From contig NC_092180.1 of NCBI RefSeq assembly GCF_043641665.1, positions 12,703,891-12,767,890 on the forward strand: 64,000 nt of DNA. Direction: 5' to 3'. The position numbers and the translations under genes were made by a program. Below are positions 34,814 through 47,299 of the stretch, one piece after another. The stretch is from Enoplosus armatus (taxonomy: Eukaryota > Chordata > Actinopteri > Centrarchiformes > Enoplosidae). A model generated the notes under the pieces. The model was given only the letters and a program-made list of their open reading frames with translations, made no database searches and was not told the DNA's origin. Numbering within the stretch: position 1 is the stretch's first letter; each line of letters opens with the position of its first letter.

Positions 34814-37800
34814 ACAAATGTTGATTTATGAACACTATACTTCTGAAAACATATGTAACATGAATTGAGAAACTGAAGTTAGATAGTAGATGATAGTTAG
34901 ATGGATAAAAATGCTGCCAACATTTTTTTGTTGCAGTTGTCAACATACACACCCATGTGGATACATCTTTGATAACCTCTGATCAACGGTCAGGTTTTAA
35001 ACAGTAGTTTAAAATACATACCGTTTACAATTTTATAATATACATAAATACGTACAAATATGCAGACTCTCAGTTTCAGTCTGTAATTAGTGCCTTTCAA
35101 TCCCTGTCCTCTACTGTGACCTGTGCACAGTGTCCACACATTGTGTGTCTTTACTAACAAACAGGACACAAACACAGAAGAGGAGGAGGAGGAGGAGGAG
35201 CCGGTCACTGTCACTGTAATCCCAGTGTTGCCTTTACAAGGGGATTCCATTCATACATCCAGCAGCAGCTTATGAAGCTCTGTGGGTTTCTAAGAATGAG
35301 GAGTGCTGACATGGACTGTATCTGTGTGACTTAAGGAGGGCAGTTTACAACCTGTACTGAAGCTCACTCACTGCTAATCCTAAACTAATAGATGACATCA
35401 GAGAAGAGAAACAGGAGAACGGAGAAACACAGGACACATGGAGTATTTGGCTCAAAGATTTTATACATCACTGTTTCCTTTACACTGTAGTTTTTGCTAT
35501 TAAAGTTCCTGACAATAAGTAAAAATGTGACATAATATTCACTTTTCACTTTTTTTCCAGAATCAGGTGACAGTGTTTTAAGCAATGTGGATCACTCCAT
35601 TAAGATCATAGCAAAGAGTAACTGCTTCAAAACCACTGAAAGAAGCAATGTCGCAATGTAAACAAGTGTATTAACCTTTGGCAAATGCCCATAGTCCTAT
35701 TTTTATGTCATTTCAAGTAATAAAAACAATGAAAAGATTGTAATTTTTCATTTACTATCCATTGTCCTTCTATCTTTTTTAATTGTACTAGACACAACAC
35801 AGACTTGCCATGCCACTTGAGCCATGTATGAAAATAGAAAGAATAGAAACACTAAGCTTTGTTGATCTAAAGTCTCGTCCACGAGCAGCATAAACAAATA
35901 TTAAAAGTATACAGAACACCAGAAGGAGCAGAAGTATGACTGCTCACTTGCTGCCGGCCTATGAATGATTTATCATCAGTGATGCTGCAGGATTTTAGAC
36001 AGATATATTGAGCCATGCAAGCCACTGGATTAGACAGTCTGACAGACAAGTTAGTTTCACTTTTCACTGCCTCTGGAGAAATATGGAGAAACTCACAAAC
36101 AGGCTGGAGTGCACTCACAATGCGTACCCAAAGTGACCCCGTCAGTGCAAACAACAGACAATGCCGGCATCTTACAGCACAAAAATAAAGGAATAACAAG
36201 ACACATTAAGCACTGACTGCAGTGAGAGGTGAAGTTTATGAATATTACATGAGACTTCAGCCTAAAATAGAGAATCTCCCTCCTGCCCTGGATTTAAGAG
36301 GTTATTGGCAAAGCTGTACAGATTACTTCATCCCAGAATCCCAGCAGTGTGTACATGTTATAGCCTAATTGTAGAAAAACCATTAGTTGATTCATTGATT
36401 AATGTAAGTATGTTCTTCAATTATAATATAGTGAGATATAAAGATATAATTAAATTACAGTAGATAAAATGAATACATTTATCAAAAAATTATAATTAAT
36501 GAAAAAAAGCATTTGTCACAGCACTACGACTTGACATCACACTGTACGAACACCATTAAAAGGTTGTGAAAGTTCAATTTTGACCTTGGAAACAGCAGGA
36601 CAATCTCAACACAGCATCCATTTAGTAACTGTTCTGGAGGTTTCAATCATAGTTGAGTTTGCTCAGTTGTCATAGAAATGTAGATTTTAAAACTTCCGCT
36701 TTTTGTCTGAGGACTTAAGGGCTTAGAAGCTGAGGTTCAAAAGATGATGATAATGTGATATGATCAAAACCTCCACAACAGCTACTAAATGGACCTTGTG
36801 GTGGTACTGTTGTCTCAACTGCTGTTTCCAAGTCAACGATGAAAGGTCATTAAAGGTGCTTTCAGACCAACAGCAGTTGCCTTGGCCACCTCCATTGTTT
36901 TCGATGTAAACACGACGGCTTTCACCTACAGACTGACCAATTATATTAAACATTTCAATGCATATTTAAATTAAAACCAGTGAAATATTTTGTGTAAGCT
37001 TGTAGACACCAGTTAAACTATCCTTTCCAATAGGTGTTAAAGGGGTTGGGGGGCTACCAGGGTACATCCTCCTGTTACCTCTGAGGTAGTATGTTATGAC
37101 AGATCTGCAGATGGAGAGCACTTTGCTGGACAATTGATTCCACTTAGTGAGGACTACAGGGACAAAAGCAGGTGTGTTTCATCGCCATTCTGACACTTCT
37201 ACCAAAGTAGACACAGATACACACACACACACACGACACACACCAGAGACATGATCCCACCACAGATTTCCCGTCCTCCTCTGCCCAGGTGGCTCTAACT
37301 AGAGAAGAATGCCTTACTATGATTTCTCTTCAACTGCTTTTATATCATGTCTAATAATGATGGACTGTGCTCTGACCGAAATGTTAAACAGAGTTCTGAT
37401 GGGGCGCCTTTTGATCCTGGGATTTGTCTTTGTTCATATCTTCCAGTTCATCGGGCGACAGTGGTGCATCCAAAATAGCTCCACCGACTCTTCCTCTTTC
37501 CATTTATATTCTCAGACCTTTTCAAAGAAGCTTCTACCAAGTCACTATGTTAGTCATTTATTTTACGTTGCATATAAACTCACTCACTAACCAGGGCTAC
37601 TATTGCAGAGGTGGGAAAAATAAAAGTTAGAGCAAAAAGAAAAAGAAGCAGAAACTACAAGAGACAAGTGAACAAAGCATGAAGGAGCAGGGGGCCGAGA
37701 GGCAGAGGGAAAGGGGCCGAAAGACAAAAGGAGAAAGACCATAATGCAAAGGGACAAAGGACAGAGGGACATTGTCAGCGTATGGCTCAGAGGTCGTCCT

Positions 37801-40772
37801 GACTGCTTCGTAATGCCTGCTTGACTGTTCAGCTGGAAGTGATGGCAGCCGATGAACATGCATCATTCTGCTCACGGCCACCCCTCCTACTTCAGGGGAC
37901 AAGTGGTGACAAGAGGTGCATGACACATCCTACTTGATCTAGATAACCTCAATGACACTCCCTAACAGAAGAATAAAACAAATGACTAATATGTTGGCTG
38001 GCTAAAAACAGCCTTGAAACGTCCGAGGAGAAAGAAAAGAAAACAGGGAAACATAACAAAGCTTTTTTATTTACTAGCTGGGAGTATGTAAGCCCTTTGA
38101 AAGCCACCTGGGCAGACGAGGATGCGGCTGAAAGTCTGTGGCGAGATCAAGACTCTGATTAGGCCAGACGGGCCCAACAGATGGACAGACCAGATTAGGC
38201 ATATAGACATGTATCAAACAAGGAGGGACGACGTTCATGTCCGAGTGCTGTCTGACCCCTGTGGAGATGAGGCTGACAGGCAGGTCAACGGCTGGTTTCA
38301 AAAAGCACGGCTGCTCCCATGTGCATAACAGACATCAATACAAACTCAACTTCAGAGCACATTAAAACTCAATGTGCGAGCACAGATATGCGGTGAAGAC
38401 AAGTTGGGATAAAGTAAACGTGGAAAGTAGCCTGAGATGCTGCCATACCTCCTGTATACAACATACACAATTCCACCAACCGTAAGCATGTTTTATACAT
38501 TTCGCTTGTGGGTTTTAACAGATAACCGCCCACTACCAGGGGTTGCAGGTCTTAAAATACATACAAACAAACACAGGAAGAGGTGTCAGTAGTTATGAAC
38601 TTAATTAGCTGTTGGTGTGGCTCCATCTATTTCTTGAAAATGTCCACTTAAGCTATACTGTACAGACATATCTGTAGATTAATCACCATCAATCAGAAGC
38701 AGGAGCTGTCTGAGGCTATTATGGTGCTATCATTAGGAAAAATAAATTCTACAAAATATGAATTATTGACAAATATTTATCCTAACATTAGCCAAAGTTT
38801 ACAATAGGACCTGCTATGGTTGGGTTCAGTTGGTAACAACATCTGATCGGCTTCTGCGTGAGATGTTAAGGTGAAAGGTTAATGTTAACCTTAATGTAGA
38901 AAACTCCTGACAGGCAAAATCTTTGAATAGAACAAGGCTTAAGTTATCTTTGTCCATCTTTCAAATTATGTCATACAACCTTTATATACAGGTTCAAAAA
39001 TGAGACTGGAAGCAGCAGCCGGTCTGGTGAAAAGTGTGATATGATTTTGTATGTTTGGACTACATAAAGTATTTCAGCTCAATAACTACAAATTATATAT
39101 GCTTAAATTACTGCTAAGCATAATGGTGGTTCACTTAAATTTGTTGTTATGTCGTTATTATGGTCTGGTAATGTGACAGCAAACAGGGACCTGGTTGGTT
39201 GTTGGAAACTCTCTCTTGCTGGTACATCGGAGTGCTTGAGCAATTTTTTCAATCCAAGAAACTACCAGATTTATTTCATTCTGTTCAAAACATCCATGCT
39301 TGCTTATTATTGTTTGGGTTTGACTTTCCAACAACATAGCACTGCTTTTGGTAACTAACTCTCTAATCTTACATAGAAGATGGAAACCCAGTAAAGTCAT
39401 ATGGAATAATAAATAATGGTCAGCAATAATATGTGATTTGGAGTTAATGGGCTTAAGCTCTTAGTTATTGTAACCTATCCCTGTGTAGTAATGTGTAGTC
39501 ATAAATAATGTTTTCTGAATAGAGGACATAATAATCACTGAGCGTGCTTCACAGACACACATCAACCTATTTCACTGACGGCATCAGTCACTTTTTGATT
39601 TCCAGACAGTCACTACACTACAGTATAACGTTATTACATCATATTAAGAAAAATGAAATGGCTCAATTATGTAACATAAGAAAATATTAATGCTGACAGA
39701 CAGATATAAATCTGCCAGGCAGAGGGAAAGAGAGAAAAGAATAAATTGGGATCTTTGTCAGACAAAAGTGGATCCCCTCTGCCGCGTCCTTCTCTATTTG
39801 TGGGGCGGCAGTGATGGATTCCATCTTGTCAGCCCCCTGTGAGCCATCGTGACAGTCGGGAGTCACCAGAGGCCGAGAACGTGTGACTCACAGATTCTAA
39901 AAGTCATTGCTGCTCCGCATCTGACTGGAGACGAAGAGTCTCTGATAGGCCTCTGTTACCATTGCTGCCGCCAACAGGCTCTTTAAGCAGCCATTACCAG
40001 ACCCGTAGTTAGGCTCATCATTACATGAATCCAGGCATCACGGAGGACGCAGCAGGAGAGACAAAGTTTTATATCACTGGTACAGAACGTCACTACTGAG
40101 AGAGTAAAAGGGGGAAGACTAAGAAAGAACAAAACATCTTGAATTGAGCAACGATACGGACCGAGCCGTAACAGGGAGGTACAGATAGTTTAGTTTGGTA
40201 CGCACCTTATGAACCAAATATGGCTCGATATAATTTCAAATATTTCAATACCGGCGCCAATACAATACTCTGCAGCTGTACAGAGCAGATACTTTCAGTC
40301 TATGATTGTAGCATCCATTGTCCCACTAAGTATTGATAACACGCTTATAATTTTACAAATTAGAGCGTTTTTATTTGACAAACGTACGCGAAAATGAACA
40401 AAATGGGTATATTTTCTATTTATTTAAAAAAGCAAAGCAACGGTGGGGGCAGTGGGCAAGTGATGTAATTGATGTGTAATAGGTGTATGCCCGAACAACG
40501 TGTAACAAGCAGCAAGTTTACTTAAAAGTATGGTGTCTTTGTGGGCGAAAGGCAAAAAACATAAAACTGGAGTGAAATGCTGTATTCTTAGTCTGATCGA
40601 GTTGCACAGGATAAAACTTTCCATGCAAATTGTTTTAGCATTAAAGTGTAGCCATTCAACAAAGCAAATATTATGGAAAAAGTTCATTTTCATTAGCGTT
40701 TAAATTGGACCCGAAAAGTTATCACTAAAAGCCCATTGACAAACAAACACACATCTACACTCACACACATCC
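34814..40772. other. Non-coding stretch within intron 1
   Basis: (GAG)n at about 35179-35200, otherwise mostly unique AT-rich DNA. A block at 39780-40060 is less AT-rich, free of simple repeats and conserved-looking (words such as GGCGGCAGTGATGGATTCCA and CTTTAAGCAGCCATTACCAG). No coding exon was found. Confidence 0.45.
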
Positions 40773-40856
40773 ACACCAACAAACACGTAAACACACACCC
40801 ACACCAACAAACACATAAACACACACCCACACCAACAAACGCGTAAACACACACCC
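40773..40856. repeat. 28-bp minisatellite, three copies
   Basis: Three 28-bp units at 40773-40800, 40801-40828 and 40829-40856 share the frame ACACCAACAAACRYRTAAAC plus ACACACCC. They differ only in the ACACGT, ACACAT and GCGT variants, with no length change. CA-rich DNA flanks the left side. Confidence 0.95.
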
Positions 40857-43800
40857 ACAGGATGCTCGGAGAGCGGGTGGGGGTAAGGGGGTGAGCCACG
40901 AGTCAATAAACCCTGTGTAATCTGTTCCCTTTAGTGGCATAAACCATCTGAGAGGAGATTACAACCGTTCTGCCAAAGTAAGAACATGCGAGTTCCTAAT
41001 GGACAAAAATACTGAATACAAACGCACACACATGAAAATACGCGTGTGCACCTCCGCATATACTCTATTAAGAACTGTGGAGAGTAGGAGTGGTGTGCTC
41101 CAAGTCCGCCATGAAGTCATAACTCGTGTTTTTGAGATCAGACTTCATGACTTTAATACAAAAAGGCTTTTTTTGACTTTAGGGGGAGCGAGACAGAGAG
41201 ATACTGAGAGTGAAGGAGAAAAAAAAACAAGTATTTCTGCATGTTTTTCAGAAAAGTACTGATTATCATGACAGGCCCACCCTGGACTTGGGCTCCTGCT
41301 GAGGTAACTAATGCGCGGCATTGTCAGTTTGTGTGAGATTACGCATCATGGCCTCCATGAGTGGAACTGAAAGAGTGGAGGGGGTAGGACAGGAGTTGTT
41401 GAATGTGTGTGTGTTTGTTGCTCTGAAGAGCTGGGAGGGAGGACGTGTGGACAGGCAAATCAGAGGGCAGAGGGGCTGCTGCATGTTTGTGTGTGTGTGT
41501 GTGTGTGTTGGGGGGAAGAAGGGACGCTGACTTTATGCATCATTAAGCAGGTGGACTGAGAACACCAGGCGGAGCTGTCTCTGTGGAGGGGAGCGGAGTA
41601 GACATCTGGCACACAATACAGGACGATACACCCACATGTTAGGAAGAGCTGCGACCAGTTTAAACACACGTCATCAGGCTAATTATTATTTATGGATCAT
41701 CCCAAACTAATTACAGTGCAGTGTTTATTACAGACCTCTGTGTGTTTTGTATAATGACAGTGTTTTTTTCTTGTTTTATTCCTATACTGTAGAGCCTTCT
41801 GTTTGTGCTTCAATGATGTTTTATCATCTGAACTCTATTAATTTGACTACAATCAGAATAAGACAATACTCAGATTGTTACAGCTAAACACCTTAACCAA
41901 AACAAGGTGGTAATCAGATCAAACACAACTTGATTAACAATGCTGGATAATCCGGCATTACACCTGTACCAAAACAGATATTGGTGACAAAAACCATTGA
42001 TTGCAGCAGTCTGCACAGACCTCCAGTCAGAACTAGTGTTTTTTGTGTCTTATTCGCTGCTTCCCCAAATACACCATCACCTGGCAAATGGCCAACAAAA
42101 TCTTGTACTTTTTGGCTGGACTGCAGCTAAGCGGGGCCAGCCCTATAAACGCAAAAGTCTGTCCCTGAGTGATGAAGATACACCATTGGCCATTGCTTTT
42201 TCAAAATGAATAGGTGCAAACAGTCCTCCATCAGTCCTTCATTACGTCCTCCATTATGTCCGAAGGAGGCTTTTAAGCTTTGTTTATGCTCGTGCGACAC
42301 CATGGCGCGGGCCTCCGCAGATAGCATGTGAGTTACGGGCACATCTGTTGCAGTATTCTCCAAAACACCAGGGGGCGTACAAACAAAACATTCTGTGAAG
42401 AATCAAGAAGTCAATGTTTTGGTAACGTCAAAGTCAAGTATTTGGAACAACAAATGTTTTCTAATGAAACGAAGGTTGAATAACCTGTAAACTGTTTGAT
42501 TCTGCTGGCAAAATATTATTCACTCAAATGTAGTTTTTTAAGATCTCATCGCATTTAAAAATTGGCCGTCTTTTTTTTACGAGAAATATTAATAGTAAAA
42601 ATGTATTAATTACTTTACTTCTTAATTTAAGTGATTTGCTTTAATCAGTACTGTGGCTAAAAATTGGGAGGTGCACGGCTCTGTGCTGTGCAGACTTGCA
42701 GTTCCTGTTTTCAGTTAGTTATGTAATTTCAACCTTGGTGAGATGGAGCAATTATGACAAAGAGATGAATAAATTCCAGGTGACTTAGTAAGAAAGCCAT
42801 CCTCTAAATGAGCTCTCTAAATACACGACTCTACCAAGATTGTTGTTTGAATGTCATTCTTATTGCCTCAGGAACATTATAGCAATGCATCTGGTAAATG
42901 CAGTTTTTTGTAAATGCTAAAGTTGCTGCAGATGATCTACAGAAGTACCTGTAAACTACATGTACTGACTAATTACATCTTGAAAGCACCTGGTCAGGAT
43001 ACGCACTTGACACCTTTTAGCTTTATAGAGCTGAGATTATAGACGAGGTGGTAATCATGTCTATGTACAGAAACAACTAATTATCATTGGGCCTGCATCA
43101 TCATCCACATATACAAATCCAAAATACACAAACATGTAGCATTTCAAATGCATTTCTCTTGCAGTGAAATAAAGTTGAAAAGGTTCATGATTGTTTACTG
43201 CATTGTCGATGCAATTATCTGCTCTTCAAACATGATGGATGGATGGGAGTAGATTTTTAATCAAGAGGGTCGAGTCTTTGGAAGATCATAAAACCATCTG
43301 GCGCACAACCACCCCCTCAACTATACTCCTCATCTGCTGCTAGAAAAAAACAGTATTGTCTCCATTCTGTCTGCTTGTTCGGTTTAAGAAACAACTACGC
43401 CATCTCCCCTTGTGTTTAGTGTTGCTATAAAAACATTACCTCAGTGTACCTGTGTCAGTTTTAAATAATTTTCCTCCTGCATTTTTTTTTGCTCTAACTC
43501 TTATCGTCTTATCGCAGCCAAAGCTCGTGTCGTGTCTTGGACTTCCCCATCAGCATTTATTTCTGCTTCATCTCCTTCACCACGACTCCCAACTGGACCA
43601 ACAGTTGCAGAAAGTATACTGGCATTTGCACCCAATTCAATTCAACAGCTTTTGAGAGCATGCCACATTCAATTTTTTTTACTTAGTATACAATAACACT
43701 GTAATCTTATCTTGGTTGGTTTGTTTTGATGTTTTGATTCTGTGGATGTGCCACAAAGGTCAAAGAGTAAAACAGATACAAAGCAGTGCATTAGAAAACA

Positions 43801-45040
43801 AATATCGCATGTTTAGAAATGGTGGAAAAAAACAGTTTTCCTGGCTGACAGTGAAATGTTTTTAATGTTACAACTAAAGAAACTAAACTACAACTAAATA
43901 AAGTAACCCATAGGCGGTTATAACAAATAGATGGTTGGATGAATGGATAAAATCAACAAAGTCCCCCCAGCCTTTATCTACTATATTCCTACTAGCATTA
44001 GCTCAAAGGTTACCACACATCTGGATATAAATTTGACTATCAAACAACTCATGTAAACTTGGGTTATTAGTTAACTTGTGCAATTTTAAATCTTATAAAT
44101 GCCTTACATTATTGAGTATTACCTAAATCTGGGTATTCATAGTAACTGAGTCACTTGTGTGCATGCAAGCCTACTGATTCTGGGCTCTGACTTCACACTG
44201 AATAAAGACAAACATGGCATGCAAGTGAATGCATGGGGTGACTCCATGAAACACACACTGCAGGCACACGCTGGCTCAGCTTCCCTTCGTTAAAGTGGCT
44301 GTCGGAGGCGATACAGTAATCCTGTTTTAATGGCCGAGCCCCTTCCCCCACCATGAAGTGATGGCCCCAGACATACAGCCGCGCCTCTCTTAAGGGAGAA
44401 GTGTCAAAACCAAGTCACCACTATGTCCTTTGCAACACAGTTGACGGCGGTCACGAGCTAAGAGGAGAAAACCTATCCTTTTCCCCTGTGTGGTGACTTC
44501 TGATTCAGTCAGGTGTGTCACAACAGGCAAAGTTATAAACCCATTTGTTCCTATATATAGGATGAACTCTGCAGAAACAAGCCTGGACATTCATTACAAT
44601 AAACCAGTGTTTGTCTTCTCACTGTAAAGTAATGCCAATCTGGAAGGATTATACCTCGTGCTTCATGTTATCTGTGTGGATTACAGAAGAAGAAGAACTG
44701 AATGTGCCCACTGTACGAATAATGAGAGCCTATAATTAGACTGAACACTACTCTGCTGTGTAATGGTTTTTGATTTTTCTTTTTTTTTTTATTAATGAGG
44801 CTCCTAATATCAATGAGCAAAGGGGCCAGACTTAAAGTTTACCTCAATATGACCTACAGTATAATGTAATTATAACACAGGACATCTGCCAACGGCCTCT
44901 GTCATGTTGTCAAAAGCCAGATAAAGTTACAACTTCTTGTTCCCTGATATCAACCAACTAATTTACAACCGGTTAGTTGACCGGCTTAAAATTAATTATA
45001 ATAATAACATTGAGATATGACTAATCTTTAAAGAGATTTA
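40857..45040. other. Non-coding stretch within intron 1
   Basis: (GT)n at about 41488-41509 and scattered A/T tracts. A strong-looking plus-strand acceptor at about 43516 has no donor or protein-like frame after it. Nothing else was recognised. Confidence 0.45.
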
Positions 45041-45122
45041 CTATGCAATAATGCCATCATTTTCTGTTACCAGCTTCTCGAATGTTAAGGATTTTCTGCT
45101 TTTCTGTTTTGCATCATTGTTG

Positions 45123-45334
45123 GGGCTGCGACTATCACCTTCTCCATCACAAGTTTCTCACGTCTTCAAACGTCTTGTTCAGCCCCAAGATATTCAGTTT
45201 ACTCTCACATAAGACAAAGAAAAGCAGCAAATCTTTACATTAGCTAGAACCAGAGCTTTTTTGCTTAAAAAGTGACTTAAACGATTAATCGATGCAGAGT
45301 TATTTTCTAGCGACAAATCAATTACTCAGGTCTA
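45123..45334 (-). mobile_element. Reversed, internally deleted copy of the same repeat family
   Basis: The copy begins GGGCTGCGACTA and contains GTCTTGTTCAGCCCCAAGAT, AAGAAAAGCAGCAAATCTTT and AAAAAGTGACTTAAACGATT. It ends CTCAGGTCTA, whose reverse complement resembles the family end TAGAGCTGA. It is bounded by CATTGTTG (45115-45122) and TATTGTTG (45335-45342), a 7/8 match. An 8-bp duplication is typical of hAT transposons and supports that assignment for the whole family. Confidence 0.75.
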
Positions 45335-45439
45335 TATTGTTGTAAAGTGAATATCTTTGAACTTTAGTCTGTTGGTTGAAGAAAGCAAACATTTTGGAGA
45401 TGTTATCTTGGATTCTGGGAACTTGTGATGGCTATTTTT

Positions 45440-45585
45440 GAAGTATTTTGGGGAATTCTTTATTAGATAGTCAACAGGGAGAGAGAGAGAGATGAGGAAT
45501 AACATGCAACAAAGGTCCCCGGCGGGACTCCAACTGAGGACATTGCGGTACATGGTTGACACCGTAAACCACACTAGGATGCTCA
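45440..45585 (-). mobile_element. tRNA-derived SINE with 15-bp target duplication
   Basis: The insert is 146 bp. Read on the minus strand it ends with CTCTCTCTCTCTCCCTGTTG and TATCTAATAAAGAATTCC. Its central part CAGTTGGAGTCCCGCCGGGG resembles a decayed tRNA B box region followed by the family body (GACCTTTGTTGCATGTTATT). The flanks GTGATGGCTATTTTT (45425-45439) and GTGATGGATATTTTT (45586-45600) differ at one of 15 positions, so the borders are well defined. The insertion interrupts the outer repeat at a point where its sequence otherwise continues. Confidence 0.85.
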
Positions 45586-46677
45586 GTGATGGATATTTTT
45601 CACTCTTTTCTTACATTTTATATACCAAATGATTTATCGATTAGCTTAAACAAAAACAACTGCTTAAAATAATCATTGGTTCCAGTACAATCAATGAAAA
45701 ACAGAGAAATGAATGATGTTTCCAAAAGCTAAAAAGTATACTACTTTAAAGTAGAGAGCGGATAAGTTTGGTGGATGCATCTGGGTGCCTGGTGAAAAAT
45801 GTATAGATGGGTAAATAATAATAGACTTTGATATGAACTAAACTAGGTGGATCCATATGAACACACAGACACATGAGCAGCCACTGTTAGTCAACCACTT
45901 AGCATCACTCCTACACATTATGAGCTAAATGCAGGCGGCATGAAGCTACTGAATAAGTGATGAGAGTGGAGACATCAGCCGACATTTTTTTTTTACTACA
46001 TCAGATCACAGAAATAGATCTGAGAACAGAGACCAGCCGGGAAAACACTAATCACCAAAATTACACTTTGGAAGCTTCAAATGAGCGATCGCTAAAAGGC
46101 TCGAGGAAGGAAAAACACGGAGTGCGTGCACAGGTGCAGTTGAAATCATTTCAAAGCGGACTGTATCGGACGGCGCTCAGCATTGTTTGATACTGTTGTT
46201 GTGAATACACCTGCTCTGTATTGTCCGCTCCTCCGACCGCCTCATGTGAAACTCACCCTCGTCACAACAAACAGAGTCCACCAAGCGAGACACAGATAAA
46301 CACAGAGGGACTGCACGCACGCACATGCACGCACGGCTGCACAGAAAAGCTACTGTACAAGCCTCCTCTCCCCGGATAAATGCCTGCTGCTGTGTGTAGA
46401 TGTCACCGGGGTGAATATGAAACAGTTGTTGAAGGCAAAGAGAGATGGAGGCAGCCGACTTCCGCCAACAGCTGCTCAGCTTCAACTTCACACGAGACAC
46501 AGGCAAAGGGGACGAGGGGAGGGGGGGGGTCATGACAACAAAGCTAAGAGGCTAATTTTAAAGCTATTTTCTCCACATGAAAAGACACACCACCTTTCCA
46601 CTCTTTTCACGCACGCACCAACACACGCTCCCCACCATCCTCACGCGCACCTCCTCCTCCTCCTTCTCTCTACTCAC

Positions 46678-46769
46678 CACAGCTGTCTCTTAGTGGGGAG
46701 GCAGTCTTTGTTGGAGGCTGTCACTCCCATGGCCATCTGCATCACCGTGATATATTTCTGGTACTTCAT
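46678..46769 (-). CDS. First coding exon of minus-strand gene
   Basis: The first in-frame ATG (46769) has A at -3 and begins MKYQKYITVMQMA. A second in-frame ATG (46730) in a GCCATGG context begins MGVTASNKDCLPTKRQL. The exon stops at TG|GTGAGTA, a consensus donor (46677). The split codon TG plus G from the exon at 32955 gives Trp, and the reading frame continues open. The MGVTAS start fits the N-myristoylation pattern (Gly2, Ser6, Lys8), so leaky or alternative initiation could yield a lipid-anchored form. I do not recognise the protein; a membrane-linked regulatory or scaffold protein is an inference. A (GTA)n tract directly upstream of the ATG would encode poly-Val but is best read as 5' UTR because no ATG precedes it in frame. 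Confidence 0.7.
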
Positions 46770-46784
46770 TTTGTTCTCCTTTAC

Positions 46785-46842
46785 CACTACCGCTACTGCT
46801 GCTGCTACTACAACTACTACTTCCACTACTACTTCTACTTCT
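46785..46842. repeat. (ACT)n-type trinucleotide repeat in 5' UTR
   Basis: An imperfect CTA/CTG/CTT trinucleotide run of about 19 units lies 16 bases upstream of the first ATG of the minus-strand gene. Read on the minus strand it is GTA/GCA/GAA-rich. Confidence 0.85.
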
Positions 46843-47299
46843 AGGAATCCGCGCGCCACAAAAGCGGCACAGGTGAGCGTGCATTCAAATGTCTGTTATT
46901 GTCCCCTGGCACCCGCGGCATCTTCAGTATCAAAAACGCCATTTCCACGTCTGGAGGACTGCTGACAGGGACAATGTTCCCCGAGGAGCTCAACGAAAGG
47001 TACCACGCCGCCGCGACCCATGTCTCTAATCTCATTAGAGCTCAGAATAGATTGGCTAATCCATTCAATTTTAGTCAGGACCGGGTCATTGTTGTGGTTC
47101 GCCCAGTAGCGGCCACTTTTTTTCCTCCCTTTTTCCCCCAATTTTTTTTTACCCCGGTTTGTCTCTGTGGACTAAAAGAGTCGAGAGAAAAGCGACAAAC
47201 AGTCAGAGTCAGAGATAGGATGCAGCGGCGGTGGCACCCAAACGTCTGCGAGGTAGGAAAGAGAGTGCGCGTGTGTGTGTCCAACAAGAGATAGGGAGA

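Larger units (their letters stand above)
45041..45690 (+). mobile_element. TAATCGATTAATC repeat copy (outer element of a nest)
   Basis: Forward-oriented pieces of the family lie at 45041-45122, 45335-45439 and 45586-45690. They read CCAGCTTCTCGAATGTTAAG, then GTGAATATCTTTGAACTTTA and ATTCTGGGAACTTGTGATGG, then TTACATTTTATATACCAAAT and AAAATAATCATTGGTTCCAG. When the two insertions inside are left out, the family order is continuous. Confidence 0.75.
32956..46677 (-). other. Intron 1 of the minus-strand gene
   Basis: This 13.7-kb intron is inferred from the phase-matched donor GTGAGTA (46677 downward) and acceptor TGCAG (ending 32956). It holds copies of at least three repeat families and the 28-bp minisatellite, plus a conserved-looking block at 39780-40060. 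No further coding exon was recognised inside it on the minus strand. Confidence 0.6.

Noticed and set aside
42127..42363. Frames on both strands near CACCAGGGGGCG
   Set aside because: They may belong to an old repeat. No splice sites or protein similarity support a gene.
43490..43640. Plus-strand acceptor (TTATCGCAG) with an open frame after it
   Set aside because: The following donor is weak and neither open frame resembles a protein.
46411..46965. 184-codon plus-strand open frame across the CpG region
   Set aside because: It is antisense to the well-supported minus-strand exon, has poly-Thr and His/Pro runs from simple repeats, and has no protein-like core.
46690..47294. Several overlapping frames (64-131 codons) upstream of the minus-strand start
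   Set aside because: They lie in the presumed 5' UTR and promoter, overlap one another on both strands and show no protein character. They could at most be upstream open frames.
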